Shown here in pieces: positions 8,064 through 16,490 of a DNA stretch of 64,000 bases. Positions within the stretch are counted from its first letter, which is position 1. The number at the start of each line of letters is the position of its first letter. Source of the DNA: Amphibacillus cookii. Lineage in GTDB: Bacteria > Bacillota > Bacilli > Bacillales > Amphibacillaceae. The stretch lies in the NCBI RefSeq assembly GCF_016908375.1, contig NZ_JAFBDS010000011.1, positions 62,001-126,000 on the forward strand. The letters run 5' to 3'. A program made the translations under genes and the position numbers. Under the pieces are notes generated by a model that was not told the DNA's origin, ran no database searches, and was given only the letters and a program-made list of their open reading frames with translations.

Positions 8064-8429
8064 TTGAAAAAAGTCACTGGCATTATCATATCTGTGTTTA
8101 TATTGTTTATTAGTGGCGTGATCATACTTGCCACCGTTGATTTTAATCGTTTAGGCAAGGATCATCTGTATGTGCAAGTAGATGAACCTATGCAAATAGA
8201 TGAAACAACGTTAGATTCAGGCCAGATTGTCCAAACATTTTGGTATGAATCACCAGCGTATGATGACGAGGGAGAAACAACGAACGTCGAATTTTCTGCG
8301 ACAAGGGAGTTAAGAGAGGATGCTTATTTAATGCTTTATGTCAGAAACGAAAATGAAGTTACTTCTTACGATGAAGTCGATTGGGGGGACATCCCTTCAG
8401 CGGCACAAGAAAAATTAGCTAGTAATTAA
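8064..8429 (+). CDS. YxeA-family (DUF1093) secreted or membrane-anchored small protein
   Basis: This 121-aa protein starts at TTG (8064) with AGGAGC upstream. Residues 5-25 form a signal peptide or N-terminal anchor (VTGIIISVFILFISGVIILA). The rest is an extracytoplasmic domain of DUF1093 type, with VQVDEPM...QTFWYESPAYDDEG and SATRELREDAYLMLYVRN, an OB-like beta-rich fold. It follows the permease by 13 bases, as yxeA follows yxdLM in Bacillus. Its molecular job is unknown; by association it is part of the antimicrobial-peptide response. A terminator follows at 8466-8501. Confidence 0.85.
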   Translation: MKKVTGIIISVFILFISGVIILATVDFNRLGKDHLYVQVDEPMQIDETTLDSGQIVQTFWYESPAYDDEGETTNVEFSATRELREDAYLMLYVRNENEVTSYDEVDWGDIPSAAQEKLASN

Positions 8430-8465
8430 GTGAAATGAGTACATCACTACCTCAGGATATATAGA

Positions 8466-8501
8466 AAATGGGAAACAAATGGGATCACAAGTTTCCCATT
8501 T
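8466..8501 (+). terminator. Terminator of the ABC-yxeA operon
   Basis: Perfect 11-bp arms (8466-8476 and 8491-8501) lie 36 bases after the yxeA-like stop codon. The T tract is short, so termination may be leaky. Confidence 0.6.
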
Positions 8502-8511
8502 ATACTACCTG

Positions 8512-8709
8512 TCATATGCTTCTGTAGACCTGAGATTTCCTACTCAAGGAATCTCCAACAATGACTGTGTATAATCCAATAGATTCTTTCCACCCTGAAT
8601 GAATCTTTAACTGATATTTGTTTAATACAGTCGAAGATAAAGTTGAGACACGAGCGGAGCAAATGGATGTTTGGACATGTTCAGTATTGATTACTTTTAA
8701 GATATTGAC
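8512..8709 (-). pseudogene. Relic of a DUF3987 (plasmid/phage helper-primase-like) protein
   Basis: The minus-strand frame ending at the stop 8512-8514 is open to 8760 but has no credible start or ribosome site. Its translation contains NKYQLKIHSGWKESIGLY, then TVIVGDSLSRKSQVYRSI. This matches the pattern of DUF3987 proteins from plasmids, phages and defence islands: K..I.I..GW.E..NLY followed by a degenerate P-loop G..S.RKS. About 65 residues remain of a protein normally several hundred long. It lies beyond the rpsI terminator and appears to be debris of a mobile element. Recognition is by motif memory only. Confidence 0.5.
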
Positions 8710-8767
8710 AGTATATCTTTTATCTGACTTGCAGAGGTAATAAGGTGGTGTTAGTGAATATTAGCTC

Positions 8768-8831
8768 ACCTCGATCATTTATTATACAACCAAAAAAACC
8801 TCTTCCTTGTATAAAACAAGGAAGAGGTTTT
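8768..8831 (-). terminator. Terminator of the rplM-rpsI operon
   Basis: Arms 8795-8810 and 8816-8831 form a 16-bp stem. On the minus strand it is followed by a run of seven T residues and then GGTTGTATAATA. That post-terminator motif also occurs near 21738 and 42881. Confidence 0.9.
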
Positions 8832-8852
8832 GAATCGTCATATAAAGATATA

Positions 8853-9245
8853 TTAACGTTTTGAGAACTGAGGAGCTCTACGCGCGCCTTTAAGACCGTA
8901 TTTCTTACGTTCTTTCATACGAGCGTCTCTTGTTAAGAATCCAGCGCGTTTTAATACTGCGCGGTATTCTGGGTCTGCTTCTAATAAAGCACGTGCTACA
9001 CCATGACGAATTGCACCAGCTTGTCCGGTGAATCCTCCACCATGTACGTTAACTAATACATCATAGCTACCTTCAGTTTCTGTTGTAGCTAATGGTTGTT
9101 TAATGATAGTACGTAGAGTTTCGTATGGGAAGAAATCTTCCGCATCACGATTATTTACAGTGATACGTCCAGTTCCCGGAACTAAACGTACACGAGCTGT
9201 TGAACTTTTACGGCGTCCGGTACCGTAGTATTGTACTTGTGCCAC
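8853..9245 (-). CDS. rpsI: 30S ribosomal protein S9
   Basis: S9 is 130 aa, full length, opening [20 protein letters not shown] and ending in the conserved positively charged tail [12 protein letters not shown]. That tail reaches the ribosomal P site and contacts tRNA. The gene lies 20 bases downstream of rplM, with which it is co-transcribed, and is the last gene of the run; a strong terminator follows at 8795-8831. The rplM-rpsI pairing is nearly universal in bacteria. No unusual residues are seen. Confidence 0.98.
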   Translation of the reverse strand: MAQVQYYGTGRRKSSTARVRLVPGTGRITVNNRDAEDFFPYETLRTIIKQPLATTETEGSYDVLVNVHGGGFTGQAGAIRHGVARALLEADPEYRAVLKRAGFLTRDARMKERKKYGLKGARRAPQFSKR

Positions 9246-9265
9246 TATTCGTTACCTCCTTTTAA

Positions 9266-9703
9266 TTATCCGCGAAGTTCGTAAACTTCTGGTTTTTGTG
9301 CTTGATGTTGATGTTCTGATCCACGGTAAACATGTAATTTTTTAGCCGTTTTACGACCAAGGCTACCTTTTGGAAGCATGCCTTTAATCGTTAATTCTAG
9401 CATCTTTTCAGGATGTTTCTCACGCATTTCACCAGCCGTACGTCCTTTTAGACCACCTGGATGATTCGAATGACGATAATACATCTTATCATTCAATTTG
9501 TTACCTGTTAGTTCAATTTTTTCCGCATTGATAATAATGACATAATCACCTGTATCTACATGTGGTGTGTATGTTGGTTTATGCTTGCCACGAAGAATCG
9601 TTGCCACTTCACTTGCTAGACGTCCAAGTGTCTGGCCTTCAGCATCAACTACAAGCCATTTACGTTCAATGTTCGCATCATTTGCCATGAAAGTTGTGCG
9701 CAT
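9266..9703 (-). CDS. rplM: 50S ribosomal protein L13
   Basis: L13 is 145 aa from the ATG at 9703 ([21 protein letters not shown]), matching the Bacillus protein. An in-frame ATG two codons earlier lies too close to the GGAGGG site. It contains the family motif ADDYVIVINA-like sequence ([17 protein letters not shown]) and [19 protein letters not shown]13 is an early-assembly protein of the large subunit, bound to 23S rRNA near its 5' domain. A strong promoter at 9838-9866 and a leader of about 120 bases precede it, which is where Firmicutes carry the autoregulatory L13 leader. Confidence 0.98.
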   Translation of the reverse strand: MRTTFMANDANIERKWLVVDAEGQTLGRLASEVATILRGKHKPTYTPHVDTGDYVIIINAEKIELTGNKLNDKMYYRHSNHPGGLKGRTAGEMREKHPEKMLELTIKGMLPKGSLGRKTAKKLHVYRGSEHQHQAQKPEVYELRG

Positions 9704-9837
9704 GTTCATTACCCTCCTGTATACCTTTTATCTTCTAATTTAAATAAAAATAATCTTTTTTATTAGTTTTGCTCTTATATTCTACACAATTAACTTTCCG
9801 GGGCTAATCGTGGTATAGAAATAAAATGCCATAGATC

Positions 9838-9866
9838 ATCATATAACAATTAAAGCCTAATGTCAA
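9838..9866 (-). promoter_or_regulatory. Promoter of rplM-rpsI
   Basis: On the minus strand -35 TTGACA (9861-9866), a 17-base spacer and -10 TATGAT (9838-9843). It lies between truA and rplM, so rplM-rpsI can be expressed independently of the ecf-truA genes. The leader of about 120 bases up to the start codon is a candidate L13-binding autoregulatory RNA, although I could not verify its fold. Confidence 0.8.
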
Positions 9867-9897
9867 CAGCTGTTCACCCGGTTCCGTTGTTTTTTTA

Positions 9898-10647
9898 TTA
9901 ATTTTTTTCTTTATACTGTACCTCTTGCAAATATAAGCCTTGTGCAGGAGCAGTTTTACCCGCATAGGAGCGGTCAAGACTTTCAATAACATTGCGAAAA
10001 GCATCAATCGTCCTTTCACCTAAACCAACTTCAATCAAGGTACCGACGATAATCCGAACCATGTTATACAAAAAGCCATTACCAGAGAAAGTAAAAGTAA
10101 CAAGGTTGGCTTCTTTGACGCAACACGCTTGATAAATTTCACGAACCATACTGCCTTTTACATTATGATTAGCCGCACAAAATGCAGTAAAGTCATGTTC
10201 ACCAAGCAAATACGAACACGCTTTATTGATCGCTTCAATGTCCAAATGCCTTTTAATATGATAACTATAATTTCGCGTAAATGGATCTAGATCTTCTGCG
10301 TTCAGAACAACGTAACGATATGTTTTTTGACAGACATCATACCGCGCATGGAAATCATCAGTTACTGTCATAACATTTTTAATTACAATATCATTAGGCA
10401 ATACAGCATTTAAAGCCTTTTTCCAATTCGCAGGGGGTATAGCTAAGTGGCTATCAAAGTGAAAGGTCTGTCCAATGGCATGAACACCAGCATCGGTTCG
10501 ACCAGAAGCAACAATTTTGACAGATTTCCCTTTATGGATCTGCCTCAGCGCTGCTTCAATAGTTGATTGGATTGTTGTCTGATTAGGTTGAACTTGATAA
10601 CCCGCATAGGCAGTGCCATCATAACTTACTGTCGCCAACATTCGCAT
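9898..10647 (-). CDS. truA: tRNA pseudouridine(38-40) synthase
   Basis: TruA is 249 aa and isomerises uridines 38, 39 and 40 of the tRNA anticodon stem to pseudouridine. The catalytic Asp is in the motif GRTDAGVHA (Asp52). Other family marks are ATVSYDGTAYAGYQ at the N-terminus, CQKTYRYVV and FLYNMVRIIVGTLIEVG near the C-terminus. It acts in the cytoplasm as a homodimer. The gene follows ecfT by 12 bases in the conserved ecfA1-ecfA2-ecfT-truA arrangement. An A-rich stretch near its stop codon marks the 3' end. Confidence 0.97.
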   Translation of the reverse strand: MRMLATVSYDGTAYAGYQVQPNQTTIQSTIEAALRQIHKGKSVKIVASGRTDAGVHAIGQTFHFDSHLAIPPANWKKALNAVLPNDIVIKNVMTVTDDFHARYDVCQKTYRYVVLNAEDLDPFTRNYSYHIKRHLDIEAINKACSYLLGEHDFTAFCAANHNVKGSMVREIYQACCVKEANLVTFTFSGNGFLYNMVRIIVGTLIEVGLGERTIDAFRNVIESLDRSYAGKTAPAQGLYLQEVQYKEKN

Positions 10648-10659
10648 ACCTTCTACTCC

Positions 10660-11457
10660 TTATTGTCTTAGTAAAAATAAACCGATCAATACACAAGAAA
10701 AGGATAAAAAAGCTATCCAATCTAATTTGGCAATGGTCAATTCGCGAAGCTTAGTCCGTCCTTCACCGCCTTGATAACCTCTTGCCTCCATAGCCATTGC
10801 TAATTCCTCAGCCCGCTTAAAAGCACTAACAAACAGCGGCACTAACAAAGGAACGACAGCATGAATCCGATCTTTAATAGGTCCTGTTTTAAAATCAACC
10901 CCGCGTGATGCTTGTGCTTTAGAAATCTTCTCCGTTTCCTGCATCAGGGTTGGAATAAAACGAAGTGAGATCGACATCATCAAAGCTAGTTCATGGACAG
11001 GGAATTTAATCTTTTTTAGCGGATGGAGCAATGACTCAATTGCATCCGTTATTTCAATTGGTGTCGTTGTTAATGTCATTAATGACGTCACAAGAATTAA
11101 TAGAAAAAAACGCAATGATATCGCAAAACCTTGTATAATAGCTCCTGAGTAAATAGGGAGACCGATAATTTCAAAAAGCACGGGGCCTTCCCTTGTAACA
11201 AACAAGTGTAAAATAAACGTAAATATAATTAAAAACCAGACAGGTGTTAGTCCTCTTGCAATAAACTTTAACTTTATTTTTGTCGCCAACGCGCTTGCTA
11301 CTGCAAATAACGCTAACCAACCATAACTTAAAGCATTATTTGCAAAAAAAATAAAAATGACAAACAGAAAGATAATAATAATCTTCGTCCGAGGGTCAAG
11401 CCGATGAACCAAAGAATCTGTTGGCACATATTGTCCAATGATTAAAGAATTAGCCAT
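10660..11457 (-). CDS. ecfT: Energy-coupling factor transporter transmembrane protein EcfT
   Basis: EcfT (265 aa) is the membrane scaffold of group II ECF vitamin transporters, linking the two ATPases to interchangeable substrate-binding S components. Several TM segments lie at about residues 23-130 and 245-262. The cytoplasmic coupling helices carry the two signature Ala-Arg-Gly motifs, [11 protein letters not shown] and [13 protein letters not shown], which insert in grooves of EcfA1 and EcfA2. The start overlaps the end of ecfA2 by 8 bases. No S component gene is in the window, as expected for a shared module that uses S components encoded elsewhere. Confidence 0.96.
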   Translation of the reverse strand: MANSLIIGQYVPTDSLVHRLDPRTKIIIIFLFVIFIFFANNALSYGWLALFAVASALATKIKLKFIARGLTPVWFLIIFTFILHLFVTREGPVLFEIIGLPIYSGAIIQGFAISLRFFLLILVTSLMTLTTTPIEITDAIESLLHPLKKIKFPVHELALMMSISLRFIPTLMQETEKISKAQASRGVDFKTGPIKDRIHAVVPLLVPLFVSAFKRAEELAMAMEARGYQGGEGRTKLRELTIAKLDWIAFLSFSCVLIGLFLLRQ

Positions 11458-12325
11458 CAGCTCTCACCTCCTCTTTCAATAGCTGATTGATCTCTTGTGC
11501 TAACCCCTCAATAGACTGCCCTTTATAACGTAAAGTTAGACCAAAACGCTGTTCAAATGATTGGATGAATTGAATGATTTCTGGCATGTCCAATTGGACA
11601 CGTTGCAAAGCCTCTTTTTGAACAAAAACCTCTGCTGGTGTACCCTCCATATATTTTTGGCCATGGTCTAATATAATAACATAGTCAGCATATTTCAAAG
11701 CATCTTCCATACTGTGTGTAACCAAAATTGTCGTTAACTGCTTACGTGTATGGAGCTCTTTAAACATATCCATAATCTCTTGTTGACCTTTAGGATCTAA
11801 ACCAGCTGTTGGCTCATCTAAAACGAGCACACGTGGTTCCATAGCTAATACACCGGCAATGGCTACGCGCCGCATTTGCCCACCGCTCAAATCAAACGGG
11901 GATCGTGACAATAATTCTGGTGAAAGATTAACTGCTTCAAGCACTTGTGGGATACGTTGCTTAATCTCTTCATCACTCACACCAAAGTTTTTCGGTCCAA
12001 ATCCGATATCTTTCTCAATCGTTTCTTCAAAAAGCTGGTGTTCAGGATACTGGAAAACGACACCAACTTGGCGGCGTAAATCTTTAATGTTAGCTGTCTT
12101 TTCATTAGCCTTCAATGTAAAATCACCAATATTAATTTCACCTTTAGTTGGGCGAATAAGACCGTTTAGATGTTGGATAAGTGTTGACTTGCCTGACCCT
12201 GTGTGACCGACTATTGCGACAAACGTCCCCGATTTTATTGAAAAATCAATCTCTTTTAATGCTTGATGCTCAAACGGGCTATTAGGCTGATAAATATAAC
12301 TTACTTGTTTAAATGAAATGTCCAT
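11450..12325 (-). CDS. ecfA2: ECF transporter ATPase EcfA2
   Basis: This 291-aa ATPase pairs with EcfA1 to power vitamin uptake. Walker A is GHTGSGKST (residues 40-48), the signature [16 protein letters not shown], Walker [13 protein letters not shown], and the H-loop [10 protein letters not shown]. The C-terminal part ([17 protein letters not shown]) is the dimer-contact region typical of the EcfA2 type. Its start lies inside the end of ecfA1 (25-base overlap), which implies coupled translation, and its end overlaps ecfT. Confidence 0.96.
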   Translation of the reverse strand: MDISFKQVSYIYQPNSPFEHQALKEIDFSIKSGTFVAIVGHTGSGKSTLIQHLNGLIRPTKGEINIGDFTLKANEKTANIKDLRRQVGVVFQYPEHQLFEETIEKDIGFGPKNFGVSDEEIKQRIPQVLEAVNLSPELLSRSPFDLSGGQMRRVAIAGVLAMEPRVLVLDEPTAGLDPKGQQEIMDMFKELHTRKQLTTILVTHSMEDALKYADYVIILDHGQKYMEGTPAEVFVQKEALQRVQLDMPEIIQFIQSFEQRFGLTLRYKGQSIEGLAQEINQLLKEEVRADG

Positions 12326-13140
12326 AATTCGTCTAATAGCTCCTTTTGATTGATGGGTTGCTTAGTTAATGTTAGCGATTGTTTGTTAAGTTCATTGGCT
12401 AATTTAGCAATAAAGGGGATATCTAGGCCAATTTCACGCAAACCTTCTTCTTCCATGAATAACGCTCTTGGACTTGTTTCTGTCCATATTTCCCCATTGT
12501 TCATCACAATCACGCGATCAGCATGAATAATTTCATTTAAATCATGGGTAATCGTTATCAGATTTAATTGGTGATTTTGTTTAACATCATAGACAGTTGT
12601 TAATATTTCTGTTCGCCCCTTTGGATCAAGCATTGCTGTTGCTTCATCTAATATAATCAAATGAGGTTGAACAGCAAGTACACCGGCTATGGCCACACGC
12701 TGCTTCTGCCCTCCAGATAGTCTGTGCGGTTCATGCATAATGTAATCTGACATGCGAACTGCGGCTAAGCTGGCATTAATACGTTTAATCATTTCTGATC
12801 TTTCTACACCACGATTCTCCAACCCAAATGCCACATCATCTTTAACGGTTGTCCCCACAAACTGGTTATCTGGATTTTGAAAAACCATCCCTACTTGTTT
12901 GCGCACATCCCAAACCGTATCAGCAGTAACCTTGATGCCATTTACAAAAATCTCGCCTTGATCAGGAAATATTAAGCCGTTAATAAGCTTGGCAATAGTT
13001 GATTTGCCTGAACCATTGTGCCCGATAATGGCAACCCACTCATCTGATTTAATCGAGAAACTTACATTATTCAATACCCATGGCTGCTCATCATTATATC
13101 GAAATGAAACATTGCGAAATTCAACTTGATCACTATTCAT
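12301..13140 (-). CDS. ecfA1: ECF transporter ATPase EcfA1
   Basis: This 279-aa ATPase is first in the ecfA1-ecfA2-ecfT-truA run. Walker A is GHNGSGKST (40-48), signature [16 protein letters not shown], Walker [13 protein letters not shown] and H-loop TITHDLNEI. The Ala in DEATAMLD, where EcfA2 has DEPTAGLD, is typical of EcfA1. In Bacillus the gene directly follows rplQ; here 8.7 kb of accessory DNA separates them, so it must use its own promoter. A GGGGGAA ribosome site precedes the ATG but no clear promoter can be picked upstream. Confidence 0.96.
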   Translation of the reverse strand: MNSDQVEFRNVSFRYNDEQPWVLNNVSFSIKSDEWVAIIGHNGSGKSTIAKLINGLIFPDQGEIFVNGIKVTADTVWDVRKQVGMVFQNPDNQFVGTTVKDDVAFGLENRGVERSEMIKRINASLAAVRMSDYIMHEPHRLSGGQKQRVAIAGVLAVQPHLIILDEATAMLDPKGRTEILTTVYDVKQNHQLNLITITHDLNEIIHADRVIVMNNGEIWTETSPRALFMEEEGLREIGLDIPFIAKLANELNKQSLTLTKQPINQKELLDELWTFHLNK

Positions 13141-13443
13141 TGGTATTCCCCCATATTGCGACAGATTATTTCCCAGGAAATGAACAGATAAGGAAATAGC
13201 ACCTGTTGGCTAAATAATATCTCTAACTGCATATTTTATCATAATTCTTTCAAAAACGTTTGAGAAATAGTTAAGTATTTATGAAAATTATCTATAAGCG
13301 ACAACAATAGTCCGCTAAAAATGAATCATCATATCTCTTTGTTAATATGTTATATCGTTGCTTCCGTATTCCAAACATACAGTCGGCTATTCAAAGCCTA
13401 GGCTGCATACTTCTCTGCCTTTTATCCGGCTCTTTAAACATAT
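13141..13443. other. Intergenic region upstream of ecfA1, no gene found
   Basis: This stretch between ecfA1 and repeat copy C is AT-rich with stops in all frames. A palindrome TCAAAAACGTTTGA lies near 13246-13259. It is the expected site of the ecfA1 promoter, but no convincing -35/-10 pair was found. Confidence 0.5.
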
Positions 13444-13605
13444 GATAAAACGAACCTTCAATCAGGGAACGTTTTCTTTCTTCACCAACTGATTGCAGGT
13501 TCATTGAGTGAATCAGAACCTGAGCGCCCGTTATTGCCCATCACAATAGATTGACCACTGTTCTCTATTTTGAGGTCGGTGTTTTAGGGACGGTTAGCTG
13601 TGATA
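13444..13605 (+). repeat. Dispersed hairpin repeat, copy C
   Basis: It begins ATAAAACGAACCTTCAATCAG, has a degenerate partner arm ACTGATTGCAGGTTCA, then the second hairpin opening GAGCGCCCGTTATTGCCCA, the conserved strand CTGTTCTCTATTTTG, and closes with GGGACGGTTAGCT. It lies between ecfA1 and the catalase gene, at one edge of the accessory insert. Confidence 0.85.
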
Positions 13606-13690
13606 AGTGTGCTCGGTCTAAATTTATAATCAACATTCCACTCTAGGTGAATATCTTAATCATGAAAAATAAAACTGGAGATGATCATTT

Positions 13691-14527
13691 ATGTTTTATC
13701 ATGTTGATGCGTTGCAATACCATGCAAAACCAACCCGGCCAGACCCTGTCTATGCAAAAAAACTACAAGAAATCCTTGGTGGACAATTTGGGGAAATATC
13801 TGTTGCGTTACAATATTTATTTCAAGGCTGGAATACAAGAGGGGAAGAAAAATATCGTGATTTGTTGATGGCCACCGGTACCGAAGAGTTAGCTCATGTT
13901 GAAATGCTTGCTACCATGATTGCACGTTTACTGGACAATGCCCCTATTGGCGATCAAGAGTTAGCCTCACAAAACCCTGTAGTTGGAGCTATATTAGGAG
14001 GAATGAATCCTCAACATGCGATTGTTAGTGGATTAGGTGCCATGCCTGCCGATAGTGTTGGAAACCCATGGACAGCCAGTTATATAAATGCTAGCGGGAA
14101 TTTACTAGCTGATTTTCGCCTGAATTTAACCTATGAATCTCAAGGACGCTTACAAGCTGTTCGTTTATACGAAATGACAACAGATCCAGGGGTAAAAGAT
14201 ATGCTCTCATTCCTTATTGCCCGCGACACGATGCATCAAAATCAGTGGTATGCAGCAATATGTGAACTAGAAGAAAAAGAAAATATTGTCGTCCCGAGTA
14301 GTTTCCCGCGTTCACTTGAAAAAGGTGAAGTGGCCTATGATTACTATGATTTGTCAGGTGGAACAGCTAGTCAAAAAGGACGTTGGGCTTCGGGGAAAAG
14401 CATGGACGGCCTTGGTGAATTTAAGTACTTTCATCAGCCCCAACCATTTGGAAAAATTCCAAACTTAAGACCAGCCCCCTCATATACACACAATACATTA
14501 CCGATGTTGCCCCCAAATACCATGTAA
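13691..14527 (+). CDS. Manganese (non-heme) catalase
   Basis: The 278-aa enzyme disproportionates hydrogen peroxide at a dimanganese centre. All five metal ligands of the family are visible at standard spacing: Glu35 (FGEISVALQYLFQ), Glu66 and His69 (TEELAHVEM), Glu149 (LTYESQGR) and His182 (DTMHQNQW). The four-helix ferritin-like core fills residues 20-200. The C-terminal segment, ending in the proline-rich PNLRPAPSYTHNTLPMLPP, is the usual subunit-wrapping tail. A GGAGATG ribosome site precedes the ATG. It stands alone, flanked by two copies of the dispersed repeat in opposite orientation, and suits an organism lacking or supplementing heme catalase. Confidence 0.96.
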   Translation: MFYHVDALQYHAKPTRPDPVYAKKLQEILGGQFGEISVALQYLFQGWNTRGEEKYRDLLMATGTEELAHVEMLATMIARLLDNAPIGDQELASQNPVVGAILGGMNPQHAIVSGLGAMPADSVGNPWTASYINASGNLLADFRLNLTYESQGRLQAVRLYEMTTDPGVKDMLSFLIARDTMHQNQWYAAICELEEKENIVVPSSFPRSLEKGEVAYDYYDLSGGTASQKGRWASGKSMDGLGEFKYFHQPQPFGKIPNLRPAPSYTHNTLPMLPPNTM

Positions 14528-14538
14528 TCAAGCTCACC

Positions 14539-14566
14539 AGCCGATACACTTCTATCGGCTATTTTT
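14539..14566 (+). terminator. Terminator of the catalase gene
   Basis: 8-bp arms AGCCGATA (14539-14546) and TATCGGCT (14553-14560) are followed by ATTTTT. It lies 12 bases after the stop codon. Confidence 0.85.
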
Positions 14567-14567
14567 C

Positions 14568-14652
14568 ATCACAGATAACCGTACGTAAAACCCCCATCAC
14601 AAATAGAGAACAGCCGCAATCTATTGAGGTGGGTAATAACGGACGCTAGCGA
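14568..14652 (-). repeat. Dispersed hairpin repeat, copy E (reverse orientation)
   Basis: Read on the minus strand it gives CTAGCGTCCGTTATTACCCA, then AATAGATTG, CTGTTCTCTATTTG and finally ACGTACGGTTATCTGTG, matching copy D closely. Only the second hairpin of the element is present. Together with copy C it brackets the catalase gene. Confidence 0.85.
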
Positions 14653-14658
14653 GATTTT

Positions 14659-14705
14659 TGGTTCTTTCCTGACTAGAGTGTACAAGTTAGGAAAGAACCA
14701 TTTTT
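14659..14705 (+). terminator. Strong intrinsic terminator
   Basis: Perfect 12-bp arms TGGTTCTTTCCT (14659-14670) and AGGAAAGAACCA (14689-14700) are followed directly by TTTTTAT. It insulates the PTS operon from upstream plus-strand transcription. Confidence 0.8.
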
Positions 14706-14970
14706 ATATGACATGGTATAAAGAAAAATTTTCAAAAACCCTCAAAACTCATAAGTATTGAGAGGCTGATACTGTTGTAATAGTTATCAAGGATAATGAG
14801 CGCTCATATCTTACTCGTATAAATGCGTTTAAATAAGGGGTATTTAATGGTTTTTTGAGTATGCCCAATAGCACCCAAGTATATTGAAATATTTCGAAAT
14901 AAAAATTATTTGGTCTTAGCGTTTGTATATATATTTTTCTGAATTGTCCACAACACAGGACACAACTGTG

Positions 14971-14999
14971 TGTTTGCGCTTACAAAATTATATTATAGT
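14971..14999 (+). promoter_or_regulatory. Candidate cre site and -10 box of the PTS operon
   Basis: TGTTTGCGCTTACA (14971-14984) differs from the CcpA-binding consensus TGWNANCGNTNWCA at one position. TATTAT/TATAGT boxes follow at 14991-14999, 23-31 bases before the ATG. Just upstream, TGTCC (14945-14949) and GGACA (14958-14962) form an inverted repeat that could bind the PRD activator. The arrangement suggests catabolite repression by roadblock or promoter occlusion. Confidence 0.5.
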
Positions 15000-15021
15000 A
15001 TAAGAGAAGGAGGTTAATGAA

Positions 15022-16488
15022 ATGCAGCTAAGTAAAAGAGAAGGTATCATTATTGATTTGTTGCTAAAAAATGGGTTATCTCTTACTGCAAACCAATTAG
15101 CTGATTTTGCTAACGTATCAACTAAAACTATTTATCGAACTGTAAAAAAGATAAATGAAGCATCAGAATCTGGTAAGGTCATAAAATCTGAACCAGGTAA
15201 AGGATTGATTTTAGACTATGACCGTTTCCTGAAAGAAAATGCCAAATCGGGGGGAGATGGCCGTATAACAGAGCCGGTTGAAAGACGGCACAATATCATG
15301 TTAAGCCTGCTTTTCAAGTCGCCTAACAAAGTGGAAATTAATCATTTATTTGAGCCCTATTATGTGAGTGACACCGCAATCAGTGGTGATCTGCAAAAAA
15401 TGGGCGATTATTTAGCTGCTTATCACATTCAACTAAAGCGTAGTCGCAAAAAGTTATATATAGAAGGAACAGAAAGGAGTATTCGTAAAGCAGTTCTATC
15501 AATCATAGCCAAAAATAATCTCATCGATGACGTTTTTACTGCTAGCGCTCAATTAGTTAATTCCTATGATATTGATTTTATCACGGTGATTCTAGATTTC
15601 ATCGATAAAAAAATGCAGACCACGATTGCCTATCCCTATAATGTCAATATTTTTTCTCATATATATATATTGGTTCAAAGAGTTCGACAGGGAAAGATTC
15701 TTCAAGGGAATAATGATGAGTTGGATCATGAAGAAAAAAAGCTGATCAATAGCAATAATGCGTTTTATGAGGTTTCCAAACAGGTGATAAAAAAAATCAG
15801 CGTCTATCTTAATGTTGATCTGCCAAATAGTGAAGTATTTTATCTGTTTCAATACTTGATATCTTCGAGAATCGATAATCAAACATATAATGGAACTAAA
15901 AATAGGGAGCAAGCAAAAAAAATTGCAGAAGCATTTCTAAAAGAGATATCTAGCACATTAAAAATAACGTTAATTAAACAAGCAAACATTATGAATCTAC
16001 TAAGACATATCGAGCCTCTGCTTTATCGTCTCGAAAATGAAATCGTTATTAAAAACGGCATTCTAAAGGATATACTTCTTGAATATCCTGAAATGTTTCA
16101 AACAGTTCGGGATGCTGCCAGACATATAGAACAAGCAAACAAGCTTGCGTGCATTTCAGATGATGAAATCGGTTTTTTAACACTTTACTTTGTCAAGTAT
16201 AAGGAAATTTCACAAAAGCAAAAGCGTATTTTAATCATGTGCAGTTCGGGTATCGGTACCTCAGAATTGCTGAAGGTAAAAGTCCAACGAGCGTTTTCAA
16301 ATGTTAAAATCGTCGATGTGTTATCTTCGAGATTGTTTCAAAAAAATATCGATAAATACAAAAACATTGACCTGATTCTTACCACGATCCATCTAAACAA
16401 AAGTATCCCGATTCCTTCTGTTTTGGTGAACTCAGTTTTTACTAAGCAAGATGAGGAACGAGTAAAACAGCTTCTAGGAGGTATTTAA
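15022..16488 (+). CDS. PRD-containing transcriptional activator of the PTS operon (BglG/MtlR-like)
   Basis: This 488-aa regulator has an N-terminal helix-turn-helix (LSLTANQLADFANVSTKTIYRTVKKI), a second HTH (about residues 90-150), a region with PRD-like helices (about 170-390) and a C-terminal PTS EIIB-like domain with Cys407 in RILIMCSSGIGTSELL. It lacks the fused EIIA domain of full MtlR/LicR types; a separate EIIA follows 2 bases later. Such proteins are switched by PTS phosphorylation, so it should activate this operon when the sugar is present. It is the first gene of the operon. AGAAGGAGG precedes the ATG. Confidence 0.88.
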   Translation: MQLSKREGIIIDLLLKNGLSLTANQLADFANVSTKTIYRTVKKINEASESGKVIKSEPGKGLILDYDRFLKENAKSGGDGRITEPVERRHNIMLSLLFKSPNKVEINHLFEPYYVSDTAISGDLQKMGDYLAAYHIQLKRSRKKLYIEGTERSIRKAVLSIIAKNNLIDDVFTASAQLVNSYDIDFITVILDFIDKKMQTTIAYPYNVNIFSHIYILVQRVRQGKILQGNNDELDHEEKKLINSNNAFYEVSKQVIKKISVYLNVDLPNSEVFYLFQYLISSRIDNQTYNGTKNREQAKKIAEAFLKEISSTLKITLIKQANIMNLLRHIEPLLYRLENEIVIKNGILKDILLEYPEMFQTVRDAARHIEQANKLACISDDEIGFLTLYFVKYKEISQKQKRILIMCSSGIGTSELLKVKVQRAFSNVKIVDVLSSRLFQKNIDKYKNIDLILTTIHLNKSIPIPSVLVNSVFTKQDEERVKQLLGGI

Positions 16489-16490
16489 TC

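Noticed and set aside
8701-8721. AAGATAT/ATATCTT inverted repeat
   Set aside because: Seven AT-rich base pairs inside the DUF3987-like relic, easily due to chance.
9804-10019. 71-codon minus-strand frame overlapping the end of truA
   Set aside because: It is in a different frame of truA and runs over the rplM promoter.
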